Shown: positions 15,401-27,459 of the stretch, piece by piece
How the letters are laid out: each line of letters begins with the position of its first letter
Position numbering within the stretch: position 1 is the first letter of the stretch
Assembly (NCBI RefSeq): GCF_014356525.2
Contig: NC_052510.1
Span: 17,713,999-17,777,998, forward strand
Direction of reading: 5' to 3'
DNA: 64,000 bases
Source: Nilaparvata lugens
Lineage: Eukaryota > Arthropoda > Insecta > Hemiptera > Delphacidae
The notes under the pieces: model-generated
Database searches by the model: none
The model's input: only the letters and a program-made list of their open reading frames with translations
Told to the model about the DNA's origin: nothing
Program-made: the position numbers and the translations under genes

Positions 15401-18400
15401 CCTTTGCAAAACCCATGTTGATTCTTGAACAGGATGTCATAGTTTAGTTCTCTGAACAGATTACTTGGGGATTCACCAGTTTCCAATGCCAGATTTATAA
15501 TATTTGTTGAAGGTCCTGATATCAGATGTTTGGATGCTTTAATCACTGAAGATGGAATTTCATCCCTACCCGAGGAGGGGGAGCTATGCAATCCTATTAT
15601 GATACTCACAACACTCTTCACAGGAACAATTTTGAAATTGAATGTATATTGTAATGAATTAGAATTTGATAAGCAAGAAAAATCGCTAATTGAAAGAATT
15701 TTATAGGTCTTGAGCAAACAGCTGCTCTGTTATCGCCAGGTGCAATAGCTACTAATGAAAGATTAGATAATAACGGGTATCATGGCTGAAATTAGAACAG
15801 CCAAATTGAAGAGAATTTTTATTTGCTATTTATTATATTATATAAAGTATTGGAATTTTTAGTTAGGCTATAATACCTACTGGTCGCCAACCTAATAATC
15901 GATCAAGCCGTATAATTTGAAATCTAGCTAGACACCTTGGCAAATTTTGTTGTAAACAAATAGTATGCAACTAGAGGATTTGGTAAGCACATGGCAACTT
16001 ATTGTAGAGGGAAAAACAACTTATAAAATTCAAAAATATTTATTATCTGTAATGAGCATGAACAAAATACATGGAATAAACAAAAATATTGAGGAATTAT
16101 GATATTCAGTAAGCGCATGGATACATTTATGAATTCTGCATGAACCAATCAAATTGCAGTGGTGGATGGGCGGCAATAGCGAGCCGATTCAGATTTATCT
16201 ATAGATATTTATATAAATGATAAGAATTTATAAGTTATCACTACTCAGTTTGTGTATCGGATGTGGTCCGAGTAATTATAAAATATAATACCTAAGATAT
16301 AGGTAATAACTCAGCAGATTGGCACGGACTATTTGATCTTTTTAATGGCGTAGTAACTGAATATTTAAATATATGCAAATTTGTAAGTTGGAAGTATGAT
16401 TGTAGAAAATAGGGGTAGGACAGAGCACACTTGCCTGCCAGATGCTGCCATGAAACGCCACTAAATGTTATAGAGCAAAAGTCCCTTTTTGTTAAATTGT
16501 ACGTTTGAGAGATTTAAAGTCTAAATTCATTAATTAATTTTGTATAAGGCTTAAAGATGCTATATTAAAGCATAAGTCATTTAAATATTCATTTATTCCC
16601 TTGGAGAAGACGACCTCGGCCACCAGAAAATCCAGGATGACAGGAAATTCGGATCGCCACCATCGACTTGTGAAATTCAGCATGTGAGTGATAATTGTCG
16701 AAATATATAAATTTAGGGTGCCCTCAATGCTTTGAGTGGAATGAAAATATGAAAAGCTAGCTCGTTGAAAGGTTATAAATATTGAAGGTTATCATAAAAC
16801 TTGCGCAAGTCTTAAAAAATATAAAAAGGTATTTTTAGTTACTAAGAACTATATCTGATTCATATGTCTAAGGATACACAGATTGAAGAAATATTTAAAT
16901 TTAATATCGTAATATAAATATGCTCACTCAATCATTGATTCATTAGCAAATTATGAAGATATAAATGTAGCTCATGTTCACTGGATAAATTAATTCATCT
17001 AATTCCACCAGAGGCCGAACCTTGAGCCCTGAGAAATATACTAAGAGATATACGGATTATTATATTTGAGATTTATAATTTATCAATTGATTATTTTTAT
17101 TATTTTTGGAAAGAAGATATATTCGAGATTCAAATCGACAGGCAACAGCAAGTCGATATCTGAGCTGCATGAAATAAATGCATAGGATTACTGATTTAAA
17201 AAGCACATGGTAACATTTCGTGCTAAAGAACTAGTGAGCTAATCTGTGATATTTTCTTTTTGATATATGATTTGTTCTTTTTTTTATTGTTTTTTGCTTG
17301 TTGCTCTATATATTTCTATATTTATTTATTCATTGATATTTTTGTGTAATATACGTATCAATTTTTATGGTGTAAAAAATTTTTATTTGTTTCCCTACTT
17401 CCATGCATGACCAATCTCATTTTTATTTATTGAGTTACCAGTATTGAAGTATTTAGAAAATTACCATCCGACTTTATTCTTCACTGAATAAGTTGGTTTA
17501 GATAGCGATATATAGCATTGATAATCAAATCTTCGGAAATAATACGTTCCAGAGATTTATATAAATTGTCCAAGAGCAGTGAATTGCAGGAGCTCCTGGG
17601 CGAGCCAGTAAGAGTTTGGTCTAATTTATATTCTAAGAACCATAACCAGAGTTATATAATTTTTTACTCATGCTTTACCGACTGCAGCCAAGTCAGGGCA
17701 AACCGTTATTGAAGGAAATAACGTCATAATATGTATACATATATTCGATCTGTTAAAGAGCTCAGAGCATTTATCAAGAGATACTGAGAGTTTGAAGAGA
17801 TCTGGGATTGCACTTCGTCTTAAGCATCCTCCAATTTCTTCCTTCACGACCTTCTATGTTGCTTTATTTTTAAAACTAATTATTAAAACTCGAAATTTAT
17901 CATATTATTAATTATCTGTGCATTTATATTTTGTCTATCAAGTACTTGGATTATTGATAAAACTCAACATCCATAGATTATTATCCATCAACAGAATTGT
18001 TTCATTTGATGGTTGTGATTTCTGATCTATATGCAAACGTATCTGGTGTCCCTCAAGGTACATCATTGGGTCGTCTTGTATCCCTCATCATGATCAACGA
18101 TCTACCTGATGTATTAAAAAACTCTAAATGTCTTTTTTTTGCCGATGATGTTAAGATATATAAAACTATCACCGGTGTAAATGATTGTGATACATTACAA
18201 GAGGATATTAATGAGATTACCACATGGAGCTCTGTGAATGGTTCAAAAATTAATTTAAATAAATCACACATAATGACATATTTTTCAAGACAGAATCTTC
18301 CTTTTAATTTCTCTTACATGATGAATGGTTCTGCTCTTCCAATCAAAATATCGTGTAAGGATTTAGGAGTCTATTTTCAAAATGATTTCAGATTCATCTC

Positions 18401-21400
18401 TCATATTGAACACATTTTAAATGTTTCTAATCGACTGTTGGGCTTTGTTATTAGAACTTGCAAACACTTCAGTAATTTAGATACTATAATATATCTGTAG
18501 GCTACAAGTCGTTGGTAAGGAGTAGATTAGAGTATGCCTCAATTATTTGGGATCCCTATCATGCTACCTGTATTTTAAAAAGTTTGGCCACTTTCCCTAT
18601 TTTGCATATCCCACATAACAACTCACTCAGAATCATGTTCAAAATTCCAACATTAAAGTCCAGACGTAATCTCCAAGCCATCTTACATTTATATAAAGTA
18701 GTTAATGGTCTTACGCAGCATCCTTTTCACCTGGAAAGATTGGGCTTCTATGTGCCGACTGTTTCTCGTGGGAGGTATTTTTCGTTTTTTGTACCAAGAT
18801 CTCGAACGTTGCAGGATTATAACTCACCCATCAATCGATCCATGAGACTCTTCAACACAGTATCTCGTGATATCGATCTCTTCAATCCGTCTTTGAATGC
18901 CTTTATTAAATCATTCTCTATAATACTTGAATATTAGTTCTTTTGTCAATTTTTAACTTCAAGCACTCTTTCTCCTCTCTTCTTCTGCTATCTATCTATA
19001 AATATATGTCTTTACTTTACTTCTTCTCTATTTTATTTTTTTCTTTTTAATTTTGTTTAGTTTAAACTAAATTTATATTGAACTTATTCTTTCTATTCTT
19101 ATTTCGATTAAAATTATTTTCTTATTTTAATTAAAATTATTTATATTGTACAATACGAATAGGATTTAATGATATAAATAATTAGTATTTTAAGATTAGG
19201 CAAGTAATTCTGAAGTTTTTTTAATTTCTGTATAAGTTGTTTTTGTTTTCTTATTATTCTTTATTATGTTGTGTGGAGTGCGGTTTTGGGCAGTGTGCCT
19301 GTCGCATCAACACTGATTAACTACATTCACTACAATGTATCTTTTTTTCTCCAATAAATTGAAATTGAAATTGAAATTGTACTACTGTTATTAGATTGAA
19401 AAATGGATTCCTTATTTTCAGAACTCGTGGCTGGAGCTCAAGGCTTCATTTCCCAGTCACGTCAAAAACTATTGTATTTTAATGATTATTTTTATTTGTG
19501 AATTTTTTTTATATATTTCGCAATAAATTCATTTATGTTTTTACGTTTGTAAAGAAATTTATTATTCACTTTCCTTTTTGCAAGATCAATAACCTTCTTC
19601 AAAACTGTTTTGTATACATTTTTAAATATTTCAATAATCCTTCATTTTGACTTTCACCATTGCAAGCAACTAACTTTTACTAGTAATACTATTCCTGATT
19701 CCATTTGTCATCCATCTCTTCCTATTAAAGCCCATCAATTTTTTATCTTTCATGGTTGTGCTCATTGGGAAAGCCTGTTTGATTTTATTATATAATGAGC
19801 GGGAAAAAGCGTTCAATGCACTATTACTTGATTTTTCTCTCATACAGTCATCCCATTTTAGTTTCTTGGCCCCTCCCTCTATGAATTAGAATTTGATCAT
19901 GAGTAGTTCACCCCCAAGATATCAAGAACGAAGTCTGTTCAACTTAACCCCCCCGCCCATACACTGTGGAAACCTCATAGTCATACCATGGAGCATTGTC
20001 ATGATAGTTTTAACGTGTGAAAGTCTTCTTCTTGATTTTGAGTAAACATTCGAAATCAATAAAATATAAATAAAAATATTGATGATGTCGTGAACCAAGT
20101 TGAAGTTTATGCTAGTCTATTCAATAAATATCAACTATTGCGAGTACCTACAATTTTGAAATAAGTGGATCTACAGCGCGAGATTCCATGTGTTCTTATT
20201 GGCTGCTGCCCATAAGGTTATCATTTGGAGCGATCTGATTGGTCAGGTAGAATCTCAAGTAAGCACTTCTGAATATAAAGATTTTCTTGTCAAGATGTCA
20301 AGCCAGTTCTCAGCTGAAATTTGTCTAAACGGCACGAAAGCTCTTACTTTTGACTTAGTTTGAACTTGGAATCGTTCTGAATAGCCTACAGACAATAGTT
20401 TTTAAATCCATGTCAGTGAAACTGAAAACTTTAAGTCTAATTAAAGCAACCGCCTTGCATATATCTATAGTATTCATCCGCATATTTGATATTTGTATTA
20501 AATTTGAAATAGACAAACAACTCAATGTGAAGCATCGAAGTTATTGAAAATAGCAGATACGAATATTCAAATCATAGTAAAGATAATAGGCCTAATGACA
20601 TAGCCACCTCTAATACAAGGCCGCGGCCTACGATATTGCAACGTCGCAGTGTAGGCCTAGAATCTATGCATGATCGGTGAAAAAGATCAGCTGGTATTTT
20701 TTAAAATCTTTTTCACCAATCATGTATTAGATTCTAGGCCTACACTGCGACGTTGCAATATCGTAGGCCGCGGCCTTGTATTAGAGGTGGCTATGCTAAT
20801 GATCATCCCTTGTAAAAGAATGGTATGGAACCTTTATCTTCGAAATACAGACACTCCACAGTGCTGAAACGCTAGAGTGAGAAAGTAACAAATTAGTTAT
20901 TGAGACCCTAAACTTGAGCCTTTAATATGGAATTGAATAGAAAATTAGTTATTGATATGATCAAAAAAGTAATAACTCAATCTCCAAATTCCAATTGTAT
21001 ATCTTTTAAATTTTACCAGATCAAACACCTACTATATCAAGTGGAAAAAGTGAATTCAATTCTCAATGCATTACTGTGTCAACTCGAATTAAGTTGATAT
21101 TTTCCTTTATAAAAAAAGTTCTAGCCTATAAAAATCGATTTGATGAATCTGGGGAGAAATACCTTGAACTTGAATGGCATTTTTTGCGCATGAGAAATTT
21201 GAATGGCAAGTGCTAGATAAATCGATGTCGGATAACTGGAACGAAACCTGGAAACTGATTTATTTGAGAGGTTGCATTTTGTGAGTCAAAATGGTTTCAT
21301 GTTCTCGATGTCTTGAAAAACCATAATATGGTTAAGGTGTTAACCCATCAAATGAACATTGATTGGTTATTGTTAATTTTTTATAGATGATTCCCCTAGA

Positions 21401-24069
21401 GTGAGAACTTAAAAGCTGTTTTCCCACAAAACAGCTTTTTTGAGTTATTACAGTAATGATCTCATGGTGCGATATATTCTACTTCTGATAATTAATTTGA
21501 ATATAGAATAGTTTTTACAACTCTCACTCACCGCATAAGAAATCCAACGTGCATTTGCCAGTGTATTCACCAATGTCAAAAGTTGGTTTGCCAACTTGCT
21601 CTTCCAATTTCTGAACAAGTACATCACTCTGCTCATTGAATGTTGTCAAGAAATTTTCCAAAAGTTTTTGATGGAAGGTCGGATTCACCATTTTCCTCAG
21701 TTTTCGCCATCTGTCTCCTGGAATCACAGAAGAGGTTGAATAATAGAGGTATGAAAAATTAGGATGTTTAATAGAATAGACGTTGAGAATGGTTGAAGCA
21801 GGGAGTGGACTTATACATAGAAAACTTGAAATATTTTTTAAAGTACTACTACACTCAGGTCTGCATTATTCGACAATTACTTCAAGACCAAGATTTGAGC
21901 AAAAATTTATGACGAAGATCAGGACTACGAAGATAAAGACAAAATTCAAAACCCAGTTGAATGGAACAGATTTAAACACTTGACGGAAAAATTGATTGAA
22001 AGAAACAAAACTGAAAAAGATTTATGAACTCACCTGATGCTACAAATATCCCGTCACAGTGAACTTTGAAAAACCTGTAGGTAGGATCTTTATTTGTCCC
22101 GTACTCACTACTTAGGATTGCCTAAAATGGATATTAAATATAATGAAACTACAAAGTGTGTAATATAGTATTTGATTGACATTTTCAGCCAATATTTATC
22201 AAATCAATTCATAGAATAGTTAAAGTGATATTTTCGTGAAAATATGAATTGTACTAAATGCTGTCACTACCACTTATTCAAAATTCTCTACTCTCAATTA
22301 GAGATAAGTGGTTATGACAATGCTTTATTTTCCAGGTTGTTCAATTGAATAATGCAAACTATTGGAATGAAAGTATGCTACGAATGAATTTATTCATTTA
22401 TATTCATATTCTATGAGTGCTATAATTTATCTCATTTCATCCTGTTAATAACAGATGAAATATAAGCTGTTGATTCTTTCTCAGAACGTATTATATGTTA
22501 ACGCATTATATGTTAGTCATCTTACTTCAGTTTAAATCTTTATAATTATGTAATAACTATTCTACTGATAACTGGCATGATTAGCAGTGTCCAACACTAC
22601 TCACTCCTTTATATAGAAGAAGTGAAAAGTTTCACTCATATAATACTACCAAATGTTTTGACGTCACTCTTAATCCAATAACTTGTTTTGCGGTACGGAA
22701 AATTACAATACATCTAAGTGGAAATCGATTTATTTGGCTTAATTGAGCTTGGTAACATTAAATACATAGTCATTAAATTTGAATCAATAATGATTTTTTT
22801 AAATAATTAATTCTCATTGGTTCAAATTGAACAAGAACTATTCTTCAAGTTGCTGAACATGACCTATCTTATCAAGGAATACTATCGCCTAATGCTCCCT
22901 ATTAGGATACAAATTCCGTTCTACATTTCTCCAAAAATTTTAAAAATTTGATAATGTATATTCCAGTAAGCTCAATACTCACCTCGATGTGTTCAGGTTC
23001 AGCAAGATTCACCCAGAGGAATGGTCCAAGCCAAACTCTAACTGTGGGACCGTAAGTATTTATCAGATCCAGCTGAATATTGTTGAAACCTGTGGAGATT
23101 TCTCAGTGGAAGTCAATATTATCATGACTGAATTGGTTGTGATTGATGCAATCTCCTGAATCCATTTTAGCTTCTGAAGAAATGTTTCAAAACAAGGCAT
23201 TTCCCAAAATATGAATTGTAAAGTTCGTCACTGTCATTATGTGGAGAATAGAAAATGGAAAGTTGGATTGAAATTATCATCATACTTGATACCAGAAATT
23301 GAATTCAATTGATGTATTGTTCAATTCTAATTTTCATTCTCTACTACTTGTTCATGGAATAACATAATAATTATTGAATTGCTTGGGGTGATATCCAAAT
23401 AATCTCTAGGCTTGTGCCTGAGTCACTTTGAGAATATTATGATAAGTAATTGAGGACCTACAACCTTTAGAAAAAGGAATGAGTTCCAAACCACTATTAA
23501 AATATTTTTAACGATATTCTCGTTACTCGTTCAATAGTCGAGATTCCAGCCACAGAACAAACAGCTTTCAATCCCATTGATCTCAAAATTCTTCAGTATG
23601 AATAATTAATATATTCCAAAATAATAAATATTTTCTCCAACAGAATTCATGGATTGCTAAGATTCAATCAGAAAGAAATTATTCAAATATTCAATCGCAT
23701 CTGGACCCTTAATGGGAAATCAATGGTTTACATTTTCTGGAAATGCTCAACTCCCTTTAAAAGAATTCTGATCTGCATCAGGTACAATTTGATTCATATT
23801 TTCAATTGTAATCTATTGAGAAAATTGGAATGTAAGTTTTTATATTTTCTCTATTGAACAAATAATTCTTCATCAACAACATTATTTTCACTTACCTTCC
23901 ATATCAAGACCCAAAAATAGATGAGCGTTACCAATGATAGGCAGACATGGAGGACCTGGAATCTTGGATATCATTGCCGAAATCCGTTGCATTCTCCTCA
24001 TGTACCAAGTCACAAAACCCACAGCAAAGAACATCAGTAGATAAGGAAATACGCCAGCAAACCATTTCA
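6673..24069 (-). CDS. CYP4-clan cytochrome P450, copy 1 (exons 2-12; first exon not found)
   Basis: Paralogue of the P450 at 38173-52105, same strand and same exon plan. Exons, 5' to 3': 24069-23896, 23089-22983, 22121-22034, 21717-21532, 13303-13234, 12795-12669, 12301-12247, 11843-11725, 11491-11263, 8528-8349, 6830-6673. These 1493 nt are open throughout and end in TAA. Exon sizes equal those of copy 2 except exon 2 (21 nt shorter) and exon 9 (9 nt longer), both in frame. It keeps the membrane anchor, IPGPP, WRKLR, AGADTT, KEVLR, PDHF and FGYGPRNCPG. Exons 4 and 5 differ from copy 2 at only a few residues. Exon 2 begins after an acceptor with two bases of a split codon, so a short upstream exon ending in phase 1 is required; none was recognised in the repeat-filled spacer. 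Intron 5 is 8.2 kb against 0.7 kb in copy 2. No frameshift or stop is seen, so the gene is probably functional if its first exon survives. Confidence 0.88.
7160..7844 (-). mobile_element. piggyBac-like MITE, short copy, in the last intron of P450 copy 1
   Basis: Bounded by TTAA on both sides (7160-7163, 7841-7844), with inverted ends CCTTCTAGTCGYGAC... and ...GACTAGAAGG. Palindromic boxes such as GGGTCCCAGGGACCC lie close to the ends. It is the reverse complement of, and shorter than, the copies at 26003 and 27460. TTAA targets and CCYT-type ends are typical of piggyBac elements; no transposase is present. Confidence 0.8.
8349..8528 (-). CDS. P450 copy 1, exon 11: heme-thiolate loop exon
   Basis: Encodes LPAGTSVQICFYAVHR, FW, HPDHFLPEE and FGYGPRNCPG. 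The donor is GTGGG and the acceptor TTCCAG. All catalytic loop residues are intact, which argues against copy 1 being a pseudogene. Confidence 0.92.
8800..10950. repeat. Large foldback (inverted) repeat in intron 10 of P450 copy 1
   Basis: Left arm about 8935-9803 and right arm about 9969-10945 are imperfect reverse complements around a spacer near 9804-9968. Matching landmarks include a TTTCGAGATATTTATG-type box (9590s versus 10170s and 10290s), an ACCCCTACATCAT box (9410s versus 10470s) and a 'gtatctcggaaact' box (8950 versus 10930). The right arm contains a further internal duplication of about 108 bp near 10085-10290. No coding capacity was found. Confidence 0.8.
12415..12516 (+). repeat. 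(CAAT)n microsatellite in intron 7 of P450 copy 1
   Basis: About 95 bp of CAAT/ATCA units with two TCATCAAT breaks. Between exon 7 (ending 12669) and exon 8 (starting 12301). Confidence 0.95.
13370..13909 (+). pseudogene. Jockey-like LINE reverse transcriptase, C-terminal relic
   Basis: The plus-strand translation gives KYLGMTLDGRLGWK, then KIYWLI, then LIYKHILKPIWMYGIQLWG, and after one in-frame TGA (13691-13693) continues in the same frame through NIVDAPRF and IHRDL to a stop at 13907-13909. The order YLG..LD..L.W, ILKPIW.YG.QLWG, NAP, IHRDL is the thumb and post-RT region of Jockey-type non-LTR elements. The 5' part with the catalytic site is absent. It lies in intron 5 of P450 copy 1, antisense to it, about 70 bp from exon 6. 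It cannot encode an active enzyme. Confidence 0.82.
14330..15720 (-). pseudogene. Non-LTR retrotransposon reverse transcriptase relic, inactivated
   Basis: On the minus strand, 15717 down to about 15241 reads SSGRDEIPSSVIK..., then jumps to QHGFCKGHATKDAVFNVV. This is the RT finger region with a block missing between GESPSN and the QHGF motif. Further down (about 15135-15030) comes SILGPLLFIIYVNDLPGN followed by FAYD, the degenerate catalytic box where FADD is expected. Around 14940 a TGA interrupts NGL-LNINKTQLL. A tail resembling HSYNTRN occurs near 14450. The mutated aspartate, stop and internal deletion make this a dead element in intron 5 of P450 copy 1. The clade is uncertain (CR1/Jockey/I group). 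Confidence 0.75.
15721..17929. other. Unassigned AT-rich part of intron 5, P450 copy 1
   Basis: Between two LINE fragments. No recognised motif, ORF or inverted end. Since copy 2 has only 719 bp for the whole intron, this is almost certainly inserted material of unknown type. Confidence 0.5.
17930..19380 (+). mobile_element. 5'-truncated LINE with RT C-terminal half and 3' hexamer tail
   Basis: The plus-strand reading at 17997-18500 contains SGVPQGTSLG, INDLPD, the catalytic box FADD and KCxDLGVYF-type sequence, then stops. A second frame at 18512-18937 continues with RSRLEYASIIWDPYH and a LINE-type C-terminus ending in a stop. One break between the two frames separates what was one ORF. The 3' untranslated part ends with AATAAA at about 19353 and a (TTGAAA)n tail to 19379, typical of LINEs that end in short repeats rather than poly(A). 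It lies antisense in intron 5 of P450 copy 1. FADD is intact but the 5' half is missing. Confidence 0.82.
20599..20795. mobile_element. Near-perfect 197-bp palindrome (foldback MITE)
   Basis: Arms 20599-20687 and 20706-20795 are almost perfect reverse complements (CATAGCCACCTCTAATAC..., GGCCGCGGCC, CGACGTTGCAATATCG) around an 18-bp loop. Locally GC-richer than its surroundings. Lies in intron 5 of P450 copy 1. No coding capacity and no clear target duplication. Confidence 0.9.
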
Positions 24070-24139
24070 CTGCAATAATGTTGGTTAACTACAAAAACAC
24101 TGAGATTTTTGCTTGCAGGAATATCAAAATTATATGCTT

Positions 24140-24945
24140 TATTTCAATTCAATTCAGTTTATTTCCAAAAATATATTACACGAATAAGAAATACAATATA
24201 CAACATATTTTGGAATCCCCCTACTAGACTATGCATCTGTGTGTAGGGGGGGAGTTCCACTTTATACATAATAAGCTTAATCTGCTCATAGAAGTAACTA
24301 ATAGAGAATACACTTATATTATGGATGTATTATTAATATTCTGCTTATAAAATAGATAATTATGTGCTGATGTATATTTAAGAATGAGTATGTAGGAATA
24401 TGTATGTAGGAATAAGTATACTTAATACCTTGATTGATAAAAGAATAAATAAAGAAGAAATAACAATATTTTTTGAAGACCGCAGTGGCAGGGATTCCAG
24501 AAATTCTCAGAAGAGAGAATGAAAAAAAAGCATAAACCAGAAAGGCAAAACAGTCAAATCGGTTATATCAATGATAAAATAAATACCAATCAATTGTCTG
24601 GAAACCTTGAAGTCGTGTTGGTCACCAAGCATAACGAGATTGGAGTAGTTCTTCTGAAGCTTCCCAACCAATCTGGTACAGCCACCTGTCCACCCTCTTC
24701 CTAAACACTACCAAACTAAATGCCTCTGCTTCCCTAATCACCCCTGGCACATTTCTGTACAAGACATGGGCCAGGTATGAAGGATTTGTCAATTCAGAGC
24801 CGTGAGTCAGCTGAGGTATCTCAGATATTTGCTCAGGATTTGTCAATTCAGAGCCGTGAGTCAGCTGAGGTATCTCAAATATTTGCAACGAAATCAAATT
24901 ATTACGTACTTGTATTCTTGCAATTATAGAGAAATTTGAAATCAA
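24140..24945 (-). mobile_element. LINE 3' end fragment with internal 54-bp duplication
   Basis: On the minus strand an open stretch (24945-24622) ends with PSYLAHVLYRNVPGVIR and FRKRVDRWL, resembling LINE RT C-termini. It is followed by untranslated sequence, an AATAAA at 24158-24163 and a (TTGAA)-like tail at about 24140-24157. The stretch IPQLTHGSELTNP occurs twice in frame, from a 54-bp tandem duplication starting at 24781 and 24835. It lies just upstream of P450 copy 1 exon 2, in its presumed intron 1. The LINE assignment rests mainly on the tail and the C-terminal pattern. Confidence 0.6.
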
Positions 24946-24956
24946 ATCAATGGAAA

Positions 24957-25215
24957 TAGTCTAGGCAATGAATGCTTAAAAATGGGTATAGATGAAAAAG
25001 TTTGGAAGACAATATTTTAGATCACGCAGTTCTGTTTAGGGTAGTGAGTAGGTAAACATACCACAAGCTCCCACCCCTATCACCTGTGCTAAGGGGATGA
25101 AGGTAATTCAAAGCTACCATTTTTTTAGTTTAACGCATATAACTCGAACATTATGCATCTTAAACATTAGCGAAAAATTGGACAGTCCAACTCTTTAAAA
25201 AGGCTTCCAAAGAAT
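24957..25215. repeat. Single arm of the intron-10 foldback family
   Basis: The segment shares 'aggcaatgaatgct', 'aaaagtttggaaga', 'ctgtttagggtagtgag' and the 'cccacccctatcacctgtgctaa' type box with 40237-40450 and 41300-41486. The opposite arm is missing here, so this is a truncated copy. Confidence 0.7.
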
Positions 25216-26002
25216 ATCGTAGCTTAGTACTACAGTTTACAGTATTAAAATTATTATTGTTTCGCTAACGAATTCCCGAGCAATTCCTTCATATCCCGAG
25301 CTCTTATCTCTCAATATTATTTGTTTAAAATCAAATAATCCATGATTAGATAATATTCATCTATACTTGAGAAATTTCATCCTAGTAGAAGCCGGGTAGT
25401 TCGAAAACTACCGTTCCAATAAACAATACATTGGACTATGTGAATATATTCTCCCATTCTATAGATTAGTTACTAAGAATCGAATAAAAAAGATATTATG
25501 ATAACTGGAACATAATCTAAATGATCCCACTCAATTCACATCACAAAACCTCTGTAGTAGCCTACTGTTGTGTGATAAATTCATGACCAGTACATTAATT
25601 TGTATACGCATATTGATCTGTAGCCTAATATTGTCTGATAATTTTATTGATACTTCTAGTTCAAAAGCGCCTTTCCGGCTAACGGGGAGAAATTCCGATC
25701 CTAATTATGAACTATAATATGTGTTTCATGTCATTATAGACGAAGTTATCGATTGGTGTTGAAACTTTATTGATGTTCTCGTCAATAACTTGTAAATTAG
25801 GTTCATGAAAGAAAGATTTTTTCAAATTTTAAGAGCTTTTGGAAGCTTTATTCACAAGTAGAGGTGACAATATATATTCTTTGCCTAATTTTATCCTACT
25901 GAGTGTTATGCCCATATGCATATGCCTGTGCGTATTATGTCATAATATCGGGACACCGAGCTTTGCTTGTTATTTCTTTATTGATATACAGAACACAATT
26001 CT

Positions 26003-27037
26003 TTAACCTTCTAGTCGTGACCCTATTTTTTTCTGACGTTAGTCGTGATCCTGGGTCCCAGGGACCCGCTTCTTTCATATTGAATATCTCAATATATTTC
26101 AAGATATAATGTTATTCTAATATGTCCAAGGGTTATTGATAAACGCAACGAGCACTTATATGAAGCAGAAATCTATCTTCATTATAATTTTGAAAAATAA
26201 TAAATCTATAAAACCTATATGAAGCAGAAATCGATCTTCATTATAATTATGAAAAATAATAAATCTATAAAACCTTGCATTTTTGGGGTAGTGAAGAGTA
26301 ACGTTTGGTTATTGTTTCATATAAAGTGAACAAAAAATAATAGTGATGAATACTATGATGGATCTTACATGCTATCTACTAGAAAGATGGGAAAAAATTG
26401 GAAGGTCATAGTTCACTTTCAGGGTAGTTTTTACCCTACCCTCAAGCTCATGTTGCACAGTCTTTGCAAAACTTATGAAATTATAATGATGAATATTATC
26501 AGAAATCCCAAAAACTACATGAAACACTACTAGAAACATGGAAAATATATAAGGTCATATAAAGTTCACTTTTAGGGGAGGTTTAGTATCCCTGGGATAA
26601 AATGAAGTTCATTGGTTCCACTATCATCCTACTCAGGGTCAGTATTCTTATCTTGAACAGAACTATGAATTTATTTTTATCATCACCAATGTCATTGAAA
26701 TAGAGATCTAGAAGTCAATTTGTACATTCTTCGAAGTCTCTGTTCAAAATGTACATGTTGACTGCTTGAATTACTGCTTTTTATTGTATAAAAATGTGCA
26801 TTTGGAAAAAATGAAAAAAGTTACGTTAGTCGTGACCCTTGGGTCCCAGGGACCCAAAAGCGTAATTTCACGAAAACAACAAGTCACATAGCACTAACAC
26901 TCTACATCAAGTTTAAGTGTCTACTGACATGAATTTACATGGGTCACAATAGACAGTAAAGCGAACGGGAGCAAAATTATAACTAAAACAAAAATTGGCC
27001 GGGTCCCTGGGATCCGGGGTCACGACTAGAAGGTTAA
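26003..27037 (+). mobile_element. piggyBac-like MITE, copy in duplication unit 1
   Basis: TTAA at 26003-26006 and 27034-27037 flank inverted ends CCTTCTAGTCGTGACCC and GGGGTCACGACTAGAAGG. About 1.03 kb, with no transposase reading frame. Subterminal GGGTCCCAGGGACCC palindromes recur near both ends. Confidence 0.85.
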
Positions 27038-27459
27038 AATGATTGAGGAAGGACTAACAGTCACAGCCCAATACTTTTTCTTCTCCGAATTTTGATTCAT
27101 ACACTATAAATAGTCCAGAAAGTAGGTTATATATGTTCCATACACTTGAATTCAGGTCCAATTTCCAGTCCAAACATTTGAAAACAGAAAAGTTCTAATT
27201 TAGATTGTTTACAAACAAAATTTAATAACAAAATGACACTCTCCAATCACTTAAAACTGTAAAATAATGATTAACTTTTCAAATTTTAAGAGCTTTTGGA
27301 AGCTTTATTCACAAGTAGAGGTGACAATATATATTCTTTGCCTAATTTTATCCTACTGAGTGTTATGCCCATATGCATATGCCTGTGCGTATTATGTCAT
27401 AATATCGGGACACCGAGCTTTGCTTGTTATTTCTTTATTGATATACAGAACACAATTCT

